A stretch of 64,000 bases of DNA, taken from positions 1,614,376 to 1,678,375 of the forward strand of contig NW_017265138.1 in NCBI RefSeq assembly GCF_001638985.1, written 5' to 3'. This stretch comes from Phycomyces blakesleeanus NRRL 1555(-) (lineage: Eukaryota > Mucoromycota > Mucoromycetes > Mucorales > Phycomycetaceae). A program made the position numbers and the translations under genes. Positions 11,900 to 23,190 of the stretch are shown piece by piece. The notes under the pieces are model-generated. The model ran no database searches, was not told the origin of the DNA, and was given only the letters and a program-made list of their open reading frames with translations. Every line of letters starts with the position of its first letter. Within the stretch, counting starts at the first letter, position 1.

Positions 11900-14800
11900 T
11901 GTTACAACGCGTAAAAAAACAAAAACAAAAACAGAAATGAAGATATATATTCAAAATATTAAACAGACCAATTAAAAAAAAGGGGGGTAAAATATGAAGA
12001 ATAATCTTGTAAGGGGTGAATAGATAGAGGCGAACAAAAAATTGGTTCGACAAGTCTGGAGAAAGGCGAATGATCTTTTGTTTCCCGGGCCGACAAAAAA
12101 AAGCACCCGCTAAATACACCACTCCACATAGTTGAACGTTGGTTCTTATTTTTCATGTTTCAAAGGAAATCAGATTTCAAGGGCATCCGTACAGACAATA
12201 TAGAATAGGAATATAATGAATGTGAATATGTGAATAATGTTTATTTGTTGGAATATTTTGGATATTTATATGTTTTTGAGATAAAATCTGCCAAGTAGTT
12301 AGTATTACTAAGTAATATATTACTAACTGTTTCTTTATCGTTGCTTGGTATAATAGACATTGCCTTATCAACGTTCTTAATAAGCCATGACTTATAATCG
12401 AATACTATTGCAACTGAGTGTGGAGAACATCCTGTTCTTGACAATATACGTGTTAACTTCCTTTCTGTCCCATAATCCGGTCCGTAAGGTTACCTTATAA
12501 TCGACTGCTTACAGAATTGCATCAATAAAATGCCAAATTCCAAGGATCCAACTTGTCACTATTAAATATGAAACACCGTATTAGTAGCAGATGTTGGATA
12601 ATAACATTATGATCTACTACCACCTCAAGGTCACTCTTCCATATAAATATGGTCTTTGTTCACTTGATTTGTAAAATCCACCAAGGCTCAGAGTCGACCG
12701 AGTAGGTTGATCGTACGCGGAAGCGATAATACTCGACTGAGAGATATTTGCCTCACACTCTAGAATATATGTATTCGATTAGGATGAATATAAAGTCAAA
12801 TAAGGTACTTTTTACATTAACCCTAAAGTTGCCTTCGCCTTGCCTGTAAAAACTAACGGTTTCCAATTGAAACTGGTCACAGACAGTGGATTTGTGCACT
12901 TTGTGACATGCTTGCTAGGGAGCGAGAATTTAGCACACGTTACAGGACTATATTCCAATAAACACTTTTGGAGTCATTATAAAGTTAGTGAAAACAAGGT
13001 TTCTATAAAATGAGAGACAACATCCCATATATAGCATTATAAACAGTCAAAGCTATACAACCACTTTTTACGAAAACAATAATTATTTTAAAAGAGTATT
13101 TTACTTCTTTACTTCTATTTCCTTTTCCTTTTCTCTTATCAAAAAAACACTACACTTATTGATAAAGCGAGCTATGAGACTGTTTGTACCCTTTCCATAG
13201 TCCAAGCCGGAATGGTGGTAAATCCACTAATGGTAGTTATTGTCAATTGGATAAGGATACTTAAATCGAGCTTCAGTTAAAATAGACAAGCATGCCCGAG
13301 AAAATGAGCTGCTGCAAATTCACAATAGTACGTTGGCTTTCTGAAAGCGCAGAGCTGGCTTGGAAGCGAGAGATCAATCCTTTCAAAATGAGATATACTC
13401 TTTCAAAGGGATGTGTTTACTCTTATGAGTCATTTATCGATTGGAAAGTCTGATGGCGAGCATTAGACAATACTTTACGAAATTCCTCGACTCCCCCGTC
13501 TCCGAGAACAGTATCAATAAGGTAGCTGTATTTCAATGTTATTTTATTTTAATAAAGAAAATTGTGGAAAATAAAGAAATTAAAATATGAAAGAAAAAAT
13601 CAATAACACCATAATAGAATTTTAGGGAGCAAATAAACCTAAATTTGCCTGAGTAAATATACAGCTTTAAAATTGTTTAGTGTAAGACAAAAGCATTAAG
13701 CTAATGGAATACCAAAGCATTATTCTGGGTACGCTAAGAGTGCCTTTAGCAGCCATATTAAAGTATACACACACCACGTTCACCGTGGTTACATGTATAG
13801 CATGGTTGATAAGTTTACTACGTTATGAAAGCATTTCTCGGGGTTTTTTTAAGATGCTATAACCTTTGGATTTAACATTGTTGGGAAAGAACAGCTATCT
13901 TTCAACTGTTACATTTGCCTTTGGTTTGAGCCTTTGCTCGGAAAGGGACTCTCCCACTCCTCGGTACTTACAATAAAGTTGATTCTTTTTCTCTCAAAAT
14001 AAACGACCAAAGAAATACCTGTTTAACAGCACCTTTTCATAGATTGACTAACACGAGTGTAAATCGCTCGTTATATTCAGGAAAAATTCTGGGACTCACC
14101 TGCAATTTGTTTTATTGTTGCACTTTGTAAACTATCATAATACTCTCGGTATTCTAGGTTGATATTTCTCCTAGGCTTTTAGATGACTAAGGCATTAATT
14201 TTGTCATATGTGTAAGATTACATTGTCACATTCAATACGTGATTGCCTCAAAGATTACAAATAGATAACAAGTGCACCGATTGGGGTACTCTTGTTGGTA
14301 CAGAATGTTTCTCAGGTGATTGCTTCGAGAAATGATTCAGGCAAACAAAGAGAGCAACATCATAAATCAAGTATTTCAAAAATAATCGCCGTACAGCATT
14401 TTTTTTTATTCTTTTTGCCTCTACAGTTTCAGTACCGGGTGTTTATTTCTGAAATGAATGTCATCAAGATGCCTAGGTTATAAGGATCGACTTAATCTTC
14501 CAGGTCCATCGTCCCATTTCCTTATTCATCCACAATAATTCCTTATCAATCTTCATAAAAAAAAGGTAGTACTCATCTGAATGTAAAGAAATAAAAAAAG
14601 AAACCCAAAAGTATAAACAAAAATTGAATATAATTAAAACGAATTTTGGATTGCCCAAAAACGAACATTGGTCGGAGACCAAACCGAATTTAATTCTGAG
14701 GAAAACGAGTAGTTGGGGGAGGGGGTAGAACCTTTGTAAATTCAAAAACTTTGATATTTATCCTTGATTACACTATATAAGCATTCTTTATAAATGCATT

Positions 14801-15259
14801 TATTTATATATGGAGAAGTGGAGATATATATGAATAAAGGTTCAATTTAATAAAATTGTATTAAAAATAAAAGCATGAATATACATATAACATATAACAG
14901 TATATTTCAATTGGCTCTACCTTTTATGCTTTCTTTTGTAAGATCAAATACTCATTGTGTGGTGTGACGGTTATGTGCATCAAGGCCAAAAAGGACAAAT
15001 TCATACACACACACACATATGTAGTTACTTTCGCAGCACCAAGTGGTTTACAGTGGCCAGACCTTTTTCTTTCTTTCTTTCTTTCTTTTTTTCTTCTTTT
15101 TTAAGCATCCAATCTTTTTACCCAATCTAAGTTTTCTTTTTTTTTTAAAGAAATAAAGAAAAAAAAAAGCATACACACAACCACAATTACAAATCCTAAA
15201 ACAGCAGCAGCACTAATAACAGCAGTAGCAGCAACAACAATCACATAATCAACGACTCA
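11900..15259. other. 3.4-kb spacer containing a decayed minus-strand gene
   Basis: Outside the relic at 12241-13525 (own entry) this spacer holds a 9-bp hairpin with a 2-nt bulge at 12687-12741, an ACCACG/CGTGGT inverted pair at 13773-13789, and a TTTC-rich pyrimidine tract (15068-15140) just before the Mex67 gene. A minus ORF at 14473-14745 has no recognisable features. Confidence 0.4.
12241..13525 (-). pseudogene. Decayed minus-strand coding sequence, family not recognised
   Basis: Several minus-strand open segments look protein-like but cannot be joined into one gene. Segment 13273-13525 begins after a plausible ATACAG acceptor, reads YLIDTVLGDGGVEEFRKVLS and later LISRFQASSALSESQRTIV, and is broken by two stops near 13421-13430. 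Segment 12788-12985 contains SKHVTKCTNPLSVTSFNWKP. Segment 12611-12753 contains ANISQSSIIASAYDQPTRS and LSLGGFYKSSEQRPYLYGRV. Segment 12241-12489 contains RTGCSPHSVAIVFDYKSWL. Base composition is less homopolymeric than the flanks. The best reading is a dead gene or mobile-element relic; an intron-rich live gene with missed exons is the alternative. Confidence 0.4.
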
Positions 15260-18223
15260 ATGGATTCTTCTTACAGAGGACGTGGGCGTGGCGGTAGAGG
15301 CGGTCGTGGTCGAGGAAATTCGACCCAGAATGATTATTACAATGACGCGTATTCAGATAACCACTCGCAAGGGCCAATCACATCGCGCTTAGGCCCTATA
15401 CATGGAAATTCCCATGATGATGGCTACCGAAACAATAATCAGCGTGGTGGACGTCAATATGATGGAAACAATACTCGTCAATACGATGGAAATAATAGTC
15501 GCCAGTATGATGGAAAAAGTGGACGTCAATACGATGGAAATAATAGTCGCCAGTACGATGGAAACAGTGGACGTCAGTACGATGGAAATAGTGGACGTCA
15601 GTACGATGGAAATAGTGGACGTCAATACGATGGAAATAATAATCGCCAGTACGATGGAAACAGTGGACGTCAATACGACAGAAATAGTGGACGTCAATAT
15701 GACAGATCCGATGGAGGCGGAAACCAGAATGACAGAGGTCATTACCAAGGAAATTCCGGAAACAATCGCCCAAGAGGAGGAGGGGGACTTGGAGGAGGAG
15801 GAGGAAACTACCAAACGTTTGGGTCGGGCATGTCAATACGTGGTCGGGGAGGAAGCCAACAGCAACCTCGGTTTAAAAGAGAATTTATAGATAACGACAT
15901 CCAGATGGATACCCAAGCATCAATGTAAGGGAGCTAAGGATAAATAAGAGAAGACTTTCCGTCATAACGGGTCGGTTTTTTTGTGTCTTAATGAAATTTT
16001 CTACTCTTAATGCTCTAATTTAAATAGTGCACCAGGAAAGGCGGCCGTCAAAGTAAGATGAATACATGTAGAAAATTAATTAAATATATAAATATATATA
16101 TATGGTGAATCATATCGTCCTTGAGACTTATTTCTGAAATAGATATCTAATTATCCACCCGGCTCTGAAAATCAATTACTTTCTTTTCTTCAACGCAAAG
16201 CAAAATTTCAATGGGAACCGGAGGAGGTAATTACAGGATTATTGCTATTAACAAGAATAAGATACTCTTTGATATATATATTTTCTAGGATTTTACAAAA
16301 AAAATGATTTAACTTAATTTATTCTGTTTTGTAACTCTTTAAGGTTTTTTACGAGAATGATGGTATGGTCGTAGTACTTGAAAATGAAGGATTGGCCAAT
16401 TCGCTATGTCGCTTGAACAATTATGAATACAGACAAATGCCGGTAAATTCAGGAATTTTAAGCCTGTTGTGCAATATATATATATTACAATTGTGTTAAT
16501 AATTTCTATGTATTACGTATACACTATTTTATAGATTTCAATCCAACGATTTCATGAAAACAGCTCTCAGGGGGGTGTGCACGGAGCAAGACCAATTAAT
16601 AACAACCCAAGAGCTCCCAGATCCCGATCGAACGCACTCGATGAGCTACTTAAAGAAAGATGGGATCCTTCATCTGGATTTCTCAATCTTGACGAGTTAC
16701 CCAAATCAAGATATCCTGTTAGTCTTGTCATTAGTCGACTCTTGGCTGCAGCCCAAGAACTTTTTGGCGACGCAGTAAGTAACAGCAGGATTTTTATTGT
16801 TATTATTCTAGTATTTCAAAAATGAAAATAAAGGTAGAGTATAATTTGACGCCAATATACTTCTTGTATATACATATATATTTCTTTTACTTTTTTGTTG
16901 TATTTAGGTAGTAACAATTTCATTTGCAAGAAATGAACTTTGGTCCGTATCACCAATCAACAGATTACCAGAGTTTTTCCCCAATATTCTGAACCTGTCA
17001 CTTCAAGACAACGATATTGCTGAATTCAAAAGTCTCAGAAGTCTTAGTTCTCGATTGAATCGATTGACCGAATTACTACTTATTGGAAATCCAATTCAAT
17101 ATAATAATGACTGGGAAACATATTCAAGGTAAATATTATCATTATTTTAGAGCAATAATGACAATGATTTTTATTGCTTTATCATAGAGGTGTTCAACAA
17201 ATTTTCCCAAGTGTGAAAATTTTGGACCAGAGACCTATTTCTGGCGATCAAATAAATCCAACACATCTAAACCAACAACACCAGATGGTGCTTCCCACTC
17301 AATTATCACAACAATTCCCACCCAGACCAAGTTTCTTTGACCAAGACTCTTCAAAGCAAGCCACGGAAGACTTTATGTCAAAGTAAGTTTACAAACAAAC
17401 AAACAAACAAAAAACGAATAATTTAAGCTTACAATATATTTTCCAATACACACAAACAAAAACTTTTTTTTTAAAAAAAAAAGGTATTTTCCATTGTTCG
17501 ATTCAAATCGTGCGGCATTGGTGGATTTGTACGATGCACAGGCCACGTTTTCTCTCAATTTTAGTCGTACATCGTGCGCCCATGAAAGATGGGGTCTAGG
17601 TAAAGAAAAAGAAAATTCTGTAGAATACAAGAACAAAAAAGGAAGAAACTGTAATATTCCAACAAAAGAAAAAAAAATTGACTGGTTACTATAGTTGGTG
17701 GTAGGAAACAAACCTTGTTTACCAATGAAGAGATCATCAAGAAATTTATCACCTTGCCACCCACAATCCACAGTGGTGTGCAGATCGGTAGCTTTATTAC
17801 AGACGCATGGCAGGTTTCTATTTCTTCACCTGCCCATCCTCTTTTACTCTTTATCACTATTCACGGTGATGTCCGGGAAGGTTTGTCTAGATAGATAGAT
17901 ATTATAACAAAATTCGCTTTAAATTATAACCTAATCTTAACTTTAATTTTTTTTTGTCATTATTAAATATCATGTTATCTATCGATTAATGTGTATCTAG
18001 CAACCGGTTTAAATGGTCCTCGTCATATATTTGAGCGAACTTTTCTTATTGCACCTGCGCCAATAAACTCAAAGTAAGTCAAGCAAGGCAAATGAGAATA
18101 TATCCATACTTACATTTTATTTTTATTAGAGCACACGCGGCTGGTTGGCAGTACATCGTTATTACGGATTCATTGATTCTTCGTGATTATACAGAAAACA
18201 TTCTCAACCAACCTCCACATTAA
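15260..18223 (+). CDS. MEX67: Mex67/NXF1-type mRNA export receptor lacking a visible UBA tail
   Basis: Carries mRNPs through nuclear pores as a heterodimer with Mtr2/NXT1. Eleven exons (15260-15924, 16028-16052, 16143-16226, 16344-16442, 16535-16774, 16908-17128, 17188-17382, 17484-17599, 17695-17880, 18001-18073, 18130-18223) give 665 residues. Order: RGG-rich start, 11 RQYDGNSG octapeptides (about residues 65-152), RRM-like segment (LLSFLQRKAKFQWEPEEVFY), leucine-rich repeats (LPEFFPNILNLSLQDNDIAE), then the NTF2-like domain (YFPLFDSNRAALVDLYDAQA through ITIHGDV and IVITDSLILRDYT). The frame stops at NQPPH, directly after the NTF2-like fold. The C-terminal TAP-C/UBA domain normal for Mex67 was not found in this reading or the next 400 bp. 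The pyrimidine-rich leader is typical of highly expressed genes here. Confidence 0.88.
15452..15715 (+). repeat. 24-bp tandem repeat coding RQYDGNSG octapeptides
   Basis: Eleven head-to-tail 24-bp units, nearly identical at the DNA level, within exon 1 of the Mex67 gene. The Tyr/Gly/Asn/Arg-rich low-complexity product resembles RNA-binding or condensate-forming RGG-type tails. Long overlapping ORFs in other frames (15389-15890) are shadows of this repeat. Confidence 0.85.
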
Positions 18224-19652
18224 ATCCCATTTAGATCCATATATCTATCGGGTGCCTCTAGTTTGATCCAATACTTTTCCCTATTAGCTAATAAACTTTA
18301 TTTTGCATCATTATCTGGATTTTCTATATATATATAAAGTGGTAAACTTCAAATCGGTCTGTTAGAATCTTATACTTCATATTATTCTTTATGTTATATA
18401 CAATTTTTTTGTTTTTAGATAAATGTAACAATTCAAAGAATATACGTAGATATACATGTATATTGGAATACAAGTTTTTATTAGTAGTTGGTATGTTAAT
18501 GATGTTATACGGACTGGTATCTAATGTAATCAGGAAAAAAAGCGTAAAGAAGAAAAATATTGTAGAAAAAGGAACTGTCTACAAATTTATCAAAGCTCTT
18601 GTTTTTGGTTCTAGTTTGTAAAGAATGTTGGATGAGGTTTGGAATTGTATATTCTTCCATCAGAAGGTTGAGCCAAGGAATATAAAAGACGCCCATAATT
18701 GAATTAAGTATCAATTTAGTCCAAAGAGGAAGAGCAAGAAAGGTTAGAAGGCTGTCTATGGTTGTAGAGAAATTTCAAAACCAATAAAAAAAAAGTGATT
18801 AAGAGACTGGGACCAGTTATGAAACGTATTATCCAAATGTTGGGATTCAATCAGTTAAAGGTCAGGAAACAGAAATAAAGGATAAAAAAATGGAGGGGAA
18901 GACTCATGGATCATCATATATTAAGTGGAATTACAGCATAAATGAAATCAGAGGACGAGCCAGATCCAGGAGGAATAAGCCAAACGCAGCTGAATCATAC
19001 TCTGTTAAATATTGGGATCTAAGCTACTAAGTTTACCAAAACGGTACTAAAGGTAGGCTTTTGTAGATTTGATGAAGGATCATACAATACTGAGAGAAAA
19101 AAAATGGAACATATTCAAGAATGTCTTTTGCTCAAATATATAGAGAGAGTATAAATGTCCTTTGGGTAAGCTAGTAAGATAATTTTCTTTTATAAGGTAG
19201 TCTAAAGATTTTGAACAAATTGTACCCATTAACCCTTTACACTATCAATTTACTTCACTAAAAATATTCTTCTACAAATCCTGGACTGATAGTAACAACT
19301 CTATATATATATTATGAAAAAGGTTGAAAGAGAGCAAAAGAGAAAAAGAAAAGATCAAAACCAAGACCCGACGTCACTCCACTTCATGACGTTTCACCAT
19401 TTATATATATATATAAAGGGCACATACAAATATTTGTATAGTTTGGTGTATATTTAATGTATTTCTATTGTCTTACAAGAACTTCTTGTTCAAGTACCAA
19501 TATTTAGATAAAGAAAGAAAGAAAAATCAAAGAACTATCTAAGGCCCACAATACACAGAAACATCTATATATTACTATTATTATTATATTAAGAATACAT
19601 TCTCCTTTCAATATCTACCTAACCTTTTTTGCCCTTATTATTACTCTTACGA

Positions 19653-19694
<42 letters not shown>

Positions 19695-19842
19695 ATTAAA
19701 AGAACAAACAAAAGGCAAGTAAAAGAAGCTGACAAAATAAAACTAAACATTTTCATTAGTTAAAGCCATTCACATCAACACTGTGCTCATTCGACTTTTT
19801 TTTCTTCTTTCTTTCTTCAATTCTATACGCATTACACACTAC

Positions 19843-19880
<38 letters not shown>

Positions 19881-20112
19881 TTATAACGTACAAAACCAAA
19901 CCAAACCAAACCAAATCAATTATTCTTTTTCTTGTTTCTGGTCGATATTACGAATACAAAAATTCTAGGGTCCTGACGACAATTCACCCAAAGAACAAAA
20001 AAAATCCTATCACTCTCTCTCTCCCTCTCTCTCTCATTGCGTTTTCTGTTATTTTTTTTTATTTTAATTATTATTATTACTATTATTACCTTCACTCGCG
20101 TACAGTACGTAA
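18224..20112. other. 1.9-kb spacer with a relic, CRE-like sites and AT/CA repeats
   Basis: Apart from the relic at 18621-19030, the spacer has an almost perfect CRE (CGACGTCA, 19369-19376) and a nearby TGACGT half-site (19387-19392). It also has an (AT)n run at 19658-19692 and a (CA)n run at 19844-19876 close to the cyclin gene start. I see no intact gene. Confidence 0.45.
18621..19030 (+). pseudogene. Short decayed coding relic
   Basis: Plus-strand segments look translated but are interrupted. 18624-18700 reads MLDEVWNCIFFHQKVEPRN, followed in the same frame after a stop by KYQFSPKRKSKKG and, after another stop, YGCREISKP. A second frame from about 18805 to the stop at 19028 reads GIQSVKGQETEIKDKKMEGK and then NEIRGRARSRRNKPN, ending KYWDLSY. 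There is no start codon or splice model. It may be a transposase-derived relic; no family was recognised. Confidence 0.25.
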
Positions 20113-22703
20113 ATGGGCACGACGAAAAGTCGTAAATCAAGGCGGAATACCTCTAGACCAACTGCCATCTCATTCTTGTCTGCCATCACTCTTGGAAGCG
20201 AACACGAAAAACAAAACAATGAACCAAATCACTCTAGTGCAATCGTTGAGTCAAAAGCACCAGGCGATGATGAAGACACGATTATTTCACCTGTCTCGAC
20301 TCATCCATCAGAAATACGAGGTACATAGATTAATTTATATATATATATTGTTGCTGTTCTTCTTCTTCTTGTCGTTTTGTTATGGTACAAATACACACAC
20401 ACACATATATATATCTATCTATATATATATTATATGTATCATTATTTACTGTAATCATCAGCTTTGTCTCTTCACTCGACCGACAGCAGCTCGACATTTG
20501 AAAGCCAGCGTCAAGTACATAACCTCACTCTGGACACCACAGCCAGTCGCGATACAACAATCCCTCCACCCCTTATAACGCCAATTACTGGGACAACGAG
20601 CCAATCGTTGGACTCTCAGCTACCACCCACCTCAACCGACAACAAGAGCAAAAAAAGAGGCCAACCCACCAAACATGAGTCTTATCACAGTACACAAACC
20701 AGATATTCTCAAAGTGATCTTTCTGAATCTGTCGAACACCACAAACTCACCCGTGAAGACAGCAAACGTCCCATTGCATCCGAGAAGATCAAGAAACGAT
20801 CGACCCAGCCAAACGACAAGGACGTAAGAGAAAGAATATTTTATTTAGACATGATAGCGATAGCGATAGCGATTATAGAAATAGTAATAGTGATATTTAA
20901 ATATTTGGATTCTGGATTTTGGATTTTGTACATCAATAATATATATACATATATTTATACAACACATATTTATATACATACATAAATATATATATATATT
21001 TATTTCTTTATATTTGTACGAAACAAAAACAAAAATCCCAAAATACACACACACACACACATATATACATACATATGTACATACATATGTACATGTCATT
21101 CACAGCCCGAACAAAATGGCATGAACATTCTCTCTGTCTTCCGATATTACAGTGATAAGATTCGTCATTCAACAAGCAAAAGAAAGCCCGAAGAAGATGG
21201 AGCTGACCGTGGCTATGTGTATGGATCTATAATCTCCAAAAAGATTAATTTTGTTTATTTTATTATAATTGTTGTTGTTGCTGCTGCTGCTGTTGGTGCT
21301 GCTGTCGGTGTTGGCATTGTTTTTATTGCTGAACATTAACCCTTTTATTTATATATCTAGACATCAGCAACAACTTACTAGCAATGATAGCTACTCTCGT
21401 CGTAAAAAGCATTCCTATGCACATTTCCTACAACCAGCCAACTCACTCAAGTAAAAAAGAAAAACAAATTTCCCTCAAAAAAGACATACACAGATTAAGC
21501 ATAATTATATATTTATGCTTATTTTTATATGTATATTATGCATATGCATATGCGTATGCATACTTGAATGTAGCTGTGCCAGATAAAGATTACTCATACC
21601 ACTTGCGTGTGTGTGTATTTTAGAGACGATGAGACTATTGAATCCAATATTGGACCTGATGATTATGATCCATTCTATCTCGACAATGATCTCTATGGAT
21701 CCTTTGGGGTTATTTTTGGGTCATCAGTAAGTAATATATGTGTACTTATTCGCTGTCAGTCTAACCTAACACGACATTTATTACTTGTACTTTTATCTTC
21801 TTATTTCTCTTGTAGACTACGCCGTTGTCTTTACGCCCAGCTGAATTGAAGCGAGAAACAAACGAACAGTTTCGTTTAGCTCATCCAGAAATCAATCCAG
21901 AGATTACTCTCAGCAAAATCCGTTCTATCAAATCTCATTTGTTGACTATTGGACGTGGTTTGGATCTGGAGGTCTCAAGCATATCACATGCCTATGTTTA
22001 CTTCGAGAAACTTGTATTAAAGGTAATAACAACTAATTACATATATATTATGATTAACTGTTTTTTTTTCTGAAAATGCTTTTTCTTGTAGAATGTCGCA
22101 ACCAAAAAGAATCGAAAATTGCTAGCTGGTAATTTACTAACAATTGCATACAGAGAAAGATAGAAAAAAGAAAGATAGAAAAGCACTTATATATATATAC
22201 TAAACATTATTATTAGCGTGTTGCCTTTTTCTAGCTACCAAAGCCAATGAGCCAAAGGGTGCCTGGCTTCAACCTTTGCTAGACGTGAGTAATATATTGG
22301 AATAATTAGAACCCTAATTAAAAACACATTATTGAATATTAATATTGATATTAATGTTTGTGTGTGTCTGTGTATACAATTCAGGCTATCGACGATGAGT
22401 TAAACATCGACTCTGAAGAAATCAAGAAACATGAGTTTGCAGTGTTTGCAGATCTTGAATTCAACCTTTTTATTCCTCGCCGTGAATTTATGCCTCACTT
22501 TGAAAGAATATTTAAAATTCTAGGTAAATATTTCTCTTTCTCTCTGTGTGTATGTGTTGTACAGTTATATATTTTTTGGCTTTTGAAAGAAGTTCCTTTT
22601 CTTTCTTTCTTTCCCTCTTAATTTATTAATGATATTTGTAGAATACAAGAGTATAAGAGATTATCTTGGAGACGAGCCGTTTTATGAAGTGGACTATCAA
22701 TAA
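20113..22703 (+). CDS. CABLES-like cyclin-box protein
   Basis: Ten exons (20113-20320, 20462-20823, 21106-21218, 21361-21450, 21624-21726, 21816-22022, 22092-22128, 22235-22284, 22385-22523, 22642-22703) give 456 residues. Residues 1-190 are polar and Ser/Thr-rich. The C-terminal third is a cyclin-box region: RPAELKRETNEQFRLAHPEI, TLSKIRSIKSHLLTI, SHAYVYFEKLVLKNVATKKN, RKLLAATKANEPKGAWLQPL, then IKKHEFAVFADLEFNLFIPR and MPHFERIFKIL. This order matches animal CABLES1/2, which bridge CDKs to tyrosine kinases, more closely than ordinary B- or D-type cyclins. In fungi the partner is unknown; a CDK adaptor role is inferred. The start MGTTKSRKSRR fits an N-myristoylation signal (Gly2, Ser6, basic 7). 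Confidence 0.78.
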
Positions 22704-23190
22704 TAACAATAATAATAATCTTAGTAGTAGTAGTAGTAGTAATAATAATAAAATAGAAAAGGTGAAGATTTTTTTTTCAAATTTCATCATTTCCACATTT
22801 AGCGCCAATAAAATCATCAGTGATAAGGCATTTTTCGCTCGACAACGGGTTCTCTAATTATTATTATTACTAAAGTCCCTACTTACTTATTTATCAATCA
22901 CACGCACACATATCTTAAGGTCAAGTCAAGCCACACAAAAACCAATTGAATATGAGTACATGTTTCTAAAGAACAATGATGGTTGGACTTAGTCAATGTT
23001 TGGCAAACTCAGCCAAGCAATGTTTTGAACAATAGCGTAGCCCACACACACAAATACAGAGAGGGAAATGCATATATTTTCGCACATTTTATGTTGTTTT
23101 GTTTTGATTGAATGATGAATTTTTTATGAATGTTGTATATATATATATTTTAAAAAATAAAAAAAAAGTATGGATGTTTATAATAATATT
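22704..23190. other. Convergent 3' spacer
   Basis: Roughly 490 bp between the convergent cyclin-like gene and RPA190. It starts with AAT/AGT trinucleotide runs (22700-22750) and is otherwise AT-rich with no ORF of note. It should hold both poly(A) regions. Confidence 0.5.

Noticed and set aside
12687..12741. Hairpin as a structured ncRNA
   Set aside because: Only nine pairs with a bulge, and the segment overlaps a decayed coding frame; not enough support.
15389..15890. Three overlapping ORFs of 141-162 codons
   Set aside because: Alternative frames of the 24-bp repeat in the Mex67 first exon.
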